Assembly (NCBI GenBank): GCA_016193385.1
Contig: JACPSF010000225.1
Coordinates: forward strand, 17,250-24,392
DNA: 7,143 bases
Source: Deltaproteobacteria bacterium
GTDB lineage: Bacteria > Desulfobacterota_B > Binatia > UBA9968
Reading direction: 5' to 3'
Both the position numbers and the translations under genes were made by a program. The first letter of the stretch is position 1. Every line of letters begins with the position of its first letter. The notes beneath the pieces are model-generated. The model saw nothing but the letters and a program-made list of their open reading frames with translations. It had not been told where the DNA came from and searched no databases. Of this stretch, positions 6,487-7,143 are shown piece after piece.

Positions 6487-6847
6487 GATCAGGCCACTTT
6501 TTACCGAGAATTTTGCCGTCAATTTAGACTCCGTCCGCTTGTTCTTGGAACCCGAGGGTCAAGCTGCCTTTCGGCGGCTTTTAGGTCGCCTCTTCGACGA
6601 CATCGTTCCCACTCTGTGCCGTTTTCCGCAATCGGGTCGTGCGGTGCCGGCTCGTGCTGTTCGTTCTCTAGAAGCTCAGGTATTGGTGAACCGTCTTAAT
6701 GCCGCGCTTCGCAAAGGAGATGATCTCCGGGAGTTTGTTGTGGATGACTACGTCATCCTCTATCTGGTCAGGCGCAACCGGCTCTACTTTCTGGCCGTCA
6801 AGCATCACCGACAACTGTCGTTTGATCTCCGGCGATTTTGGCCGTAA
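6476..6847 (+). CDS. Type II toxin, RelE/ParE family
   Basis: A 123-residue basic protein of the RelE/ParE fold: FTENFAVNLDSVRLFLEPEG (9-28) forms the first strand and helix, followed by LLGRLFDDIVPTLCRFPQSG (35-54) with the common FP-xx-GR motif (50-55), then the core strands LREFVVDDYVILYLVRRN (84-101) and LYFLAVKHHRQLSFDL (103-118). ParE members poison DNA gyrase and RelE members cut ribosome-bound mRNA; this sequence alone does not decide between them. The KHHRQLSFDL ending belongs to a recognisable subgroup paired with Phd/YefM-like antitoxins. The first ATG (6476) lies inside the antitoxin gene (11-nt overlap), with AAGG at 6466-6469 and 6 nt spacing. It appears intact and in full length, somewhat longer than the typical 90-100 residues owing to an insert at about 56-83. 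Confidence 0.85.
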   Translation: MAGRIRPLFTENFAVNLDSVRLFLEPEGQAAFRRLLGRLFDDIVPTLCRFPQSGRAVPARAVRSLEAQVLVNRLNAALRKGDDLREFVVDDYVILYLVRRNRLYFLAVKHHRQLSFDLRRFWP

Positions 6848-6933
6848 CCCGCCCTGATACTTCCGATCCCGGCGCACGGTCGCGAGCACGACGACAATCA
6901 CGGTATTTATCCTTTTCATCCCTCATTCTTTCC

Positions 6934-7056
6934 CCTGCTGCCTGTTGCCTCAAGCCTCTCGCCTGGTGCCTGTTTTGTCGTCTCGCTGGCCATGCGCCTG
7001 TCACCCAACGCCCGGAGCTAAAAAACAAGCCTCAAATTTTCCCCTGACGCCTTGCG
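6934..7056. repeat. Degenerate 7-bp tandem repeat tract, consensus CCTNNNG
   Basis: Six contiguous heptads start at 6934, 6941, 6948, 6955, 6962 and 6969: CCTGCTG, CCTGTTG, CCTCAAG, CCTCTCG, CCTGGTG, CCTGTTT. After two degenerate units the same phase resumes at 6990 (CCATGCG), 6997 (CCTGTCA), 7004 (CCCAACG) and 7011 (CCCGGAG). Two more units out of phase, CCTGACG and CCTTGCG, are at 7043-7056. On the minus strand the unit reads CNNNAGG. The tract is non-coding and looks like an ageing minisatellite. Confidence 0.65.
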
Positions 7057-7108
7057 CCATACTGTACTAAGTAACCCCATTCAATAAGGTTTAAAACGGG
7101 CTGGAGAC

Positions 7109-7129
7109 AGGGGTCTGCTCTTGACCTTT
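7109..7129 (+). other. Small hairpin near the right edge, possible repeat-element end
   Basis: AGGGGTC (7109-7115) can pair with GACCTTT (7123-7129) over 7 bp including G-U pairs, around a 7-nt loop. The GGTC...GACC look resembles short palindromes seen near REP/RAYT-type elements, but the element, if any, continues outside the window. Confidence 0.2.
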
Positions 7130-7143
7130 TGGGGGCCGAACAC

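Larger units (their letters stand above)
6848..7143. other. Non-coding right flank without a convincing gene
   Basis: About 296 bp after the toxin stop. Open frames here are short, have no recognisable domains and depend on antisense overlap with the toxin. The stretch holds the heptad-phased tract at 6934-7056 and a small hairpin at 7109-7129; otherwise nothing recognisable was seen. Confidence 0.6.

Noticed and set aside
6668..6919. 83-residue minus-strand frame with an ATG and GAGGG just upstream
   Set aside because: About 180 nt of it is antisense to the toxin's well-conserved coding sequence and it shows no recognisable domain.
1..7143. CRISPR array, tRNA or rRNA genes
   Set aside because: No regularly spaced identical repeats with unique spacers, no cloverleaf-like or rRNA-like sequence was seen; the only repeats are the palindrome, the 26-bp duplication and the 7-bp tract.

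Overview
The window looks like chromosomal DNA from a moderately GC-rich, Gram-negative environmental bacterium. It is rich in periplasmic solute-binding proteins: three in 7 kb, of which two are tripartite tricarboxylate transporter (TTT/Bug) receptors and one is an NMT1-like ABC receptor. It also carries a full TTT permease pair and a type II toxin-antitoxin pair. This density of binding proteins, together with the CCCCCT/AGGGGG palindromic repeat and the heptad low-complexity tract, recalls uncultured soil or subsurface lineages such as Desulfobacterota/Binatota, Rokubacteria or Tectomicrobia. That placement is an impression from gene content; no marker gene here fixes the taxonomy.

Layout, left to right. 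(1) 1-568, plus strand: the C-terminal part of a divergent TTT-type receptor that begins outside the window. (2) 569-822: intergenic DNA between convergent genes, holding a bulged hairpin and a 145-bp palindromic, MITE-like element with TATAGTGA ends. (3) 823-3822, minus strand: a tctC-tctB-tctA operon for uptake of a small carboxylate, with a credible sigma70-type promoter at 3858-3886. tctC is broken by a 26-bp tandem duplication at 3665-3716. (4) 3823-4074: divergent promoter region. (5) 4075-5046, plus strand: a D-isomer-specific 2-hydroxyacid dehydrogenase with complete Arg/Glu/His catalytic residues. (6) 5169-6152, plus strand: a secreted NMT1/SsuA-like ABC substrate-binding protein with no permease or ATPase beside it. 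(7) 6156-6847, plus strand: a Phd/YefM-type antitoxin and overlapping RelE/ParE-type toxin with their own strong promoter. (8) 6848-7143: no convincing gene; a heptad-phased CCTNNNG tract and a small hairpin near the right edge.

How the genes may work together: the TctABC system would import a carboxylate using the ion gradient, and the divergently transcribed dehydrogenase could interconvert a 2-hydroxyacid and 2-oxoacid, so the two may form one small catabolic locus (inference from position only). The receptor gene as written cannot make an exported full-length protein, so the transporter is inactive in this sequence, uses another receptor, or the duplication is an assembly artefact. I see no clear undescribed multi-gene system. 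The most informative features are the tctC duplication, the palindromic element and the heptad tract.
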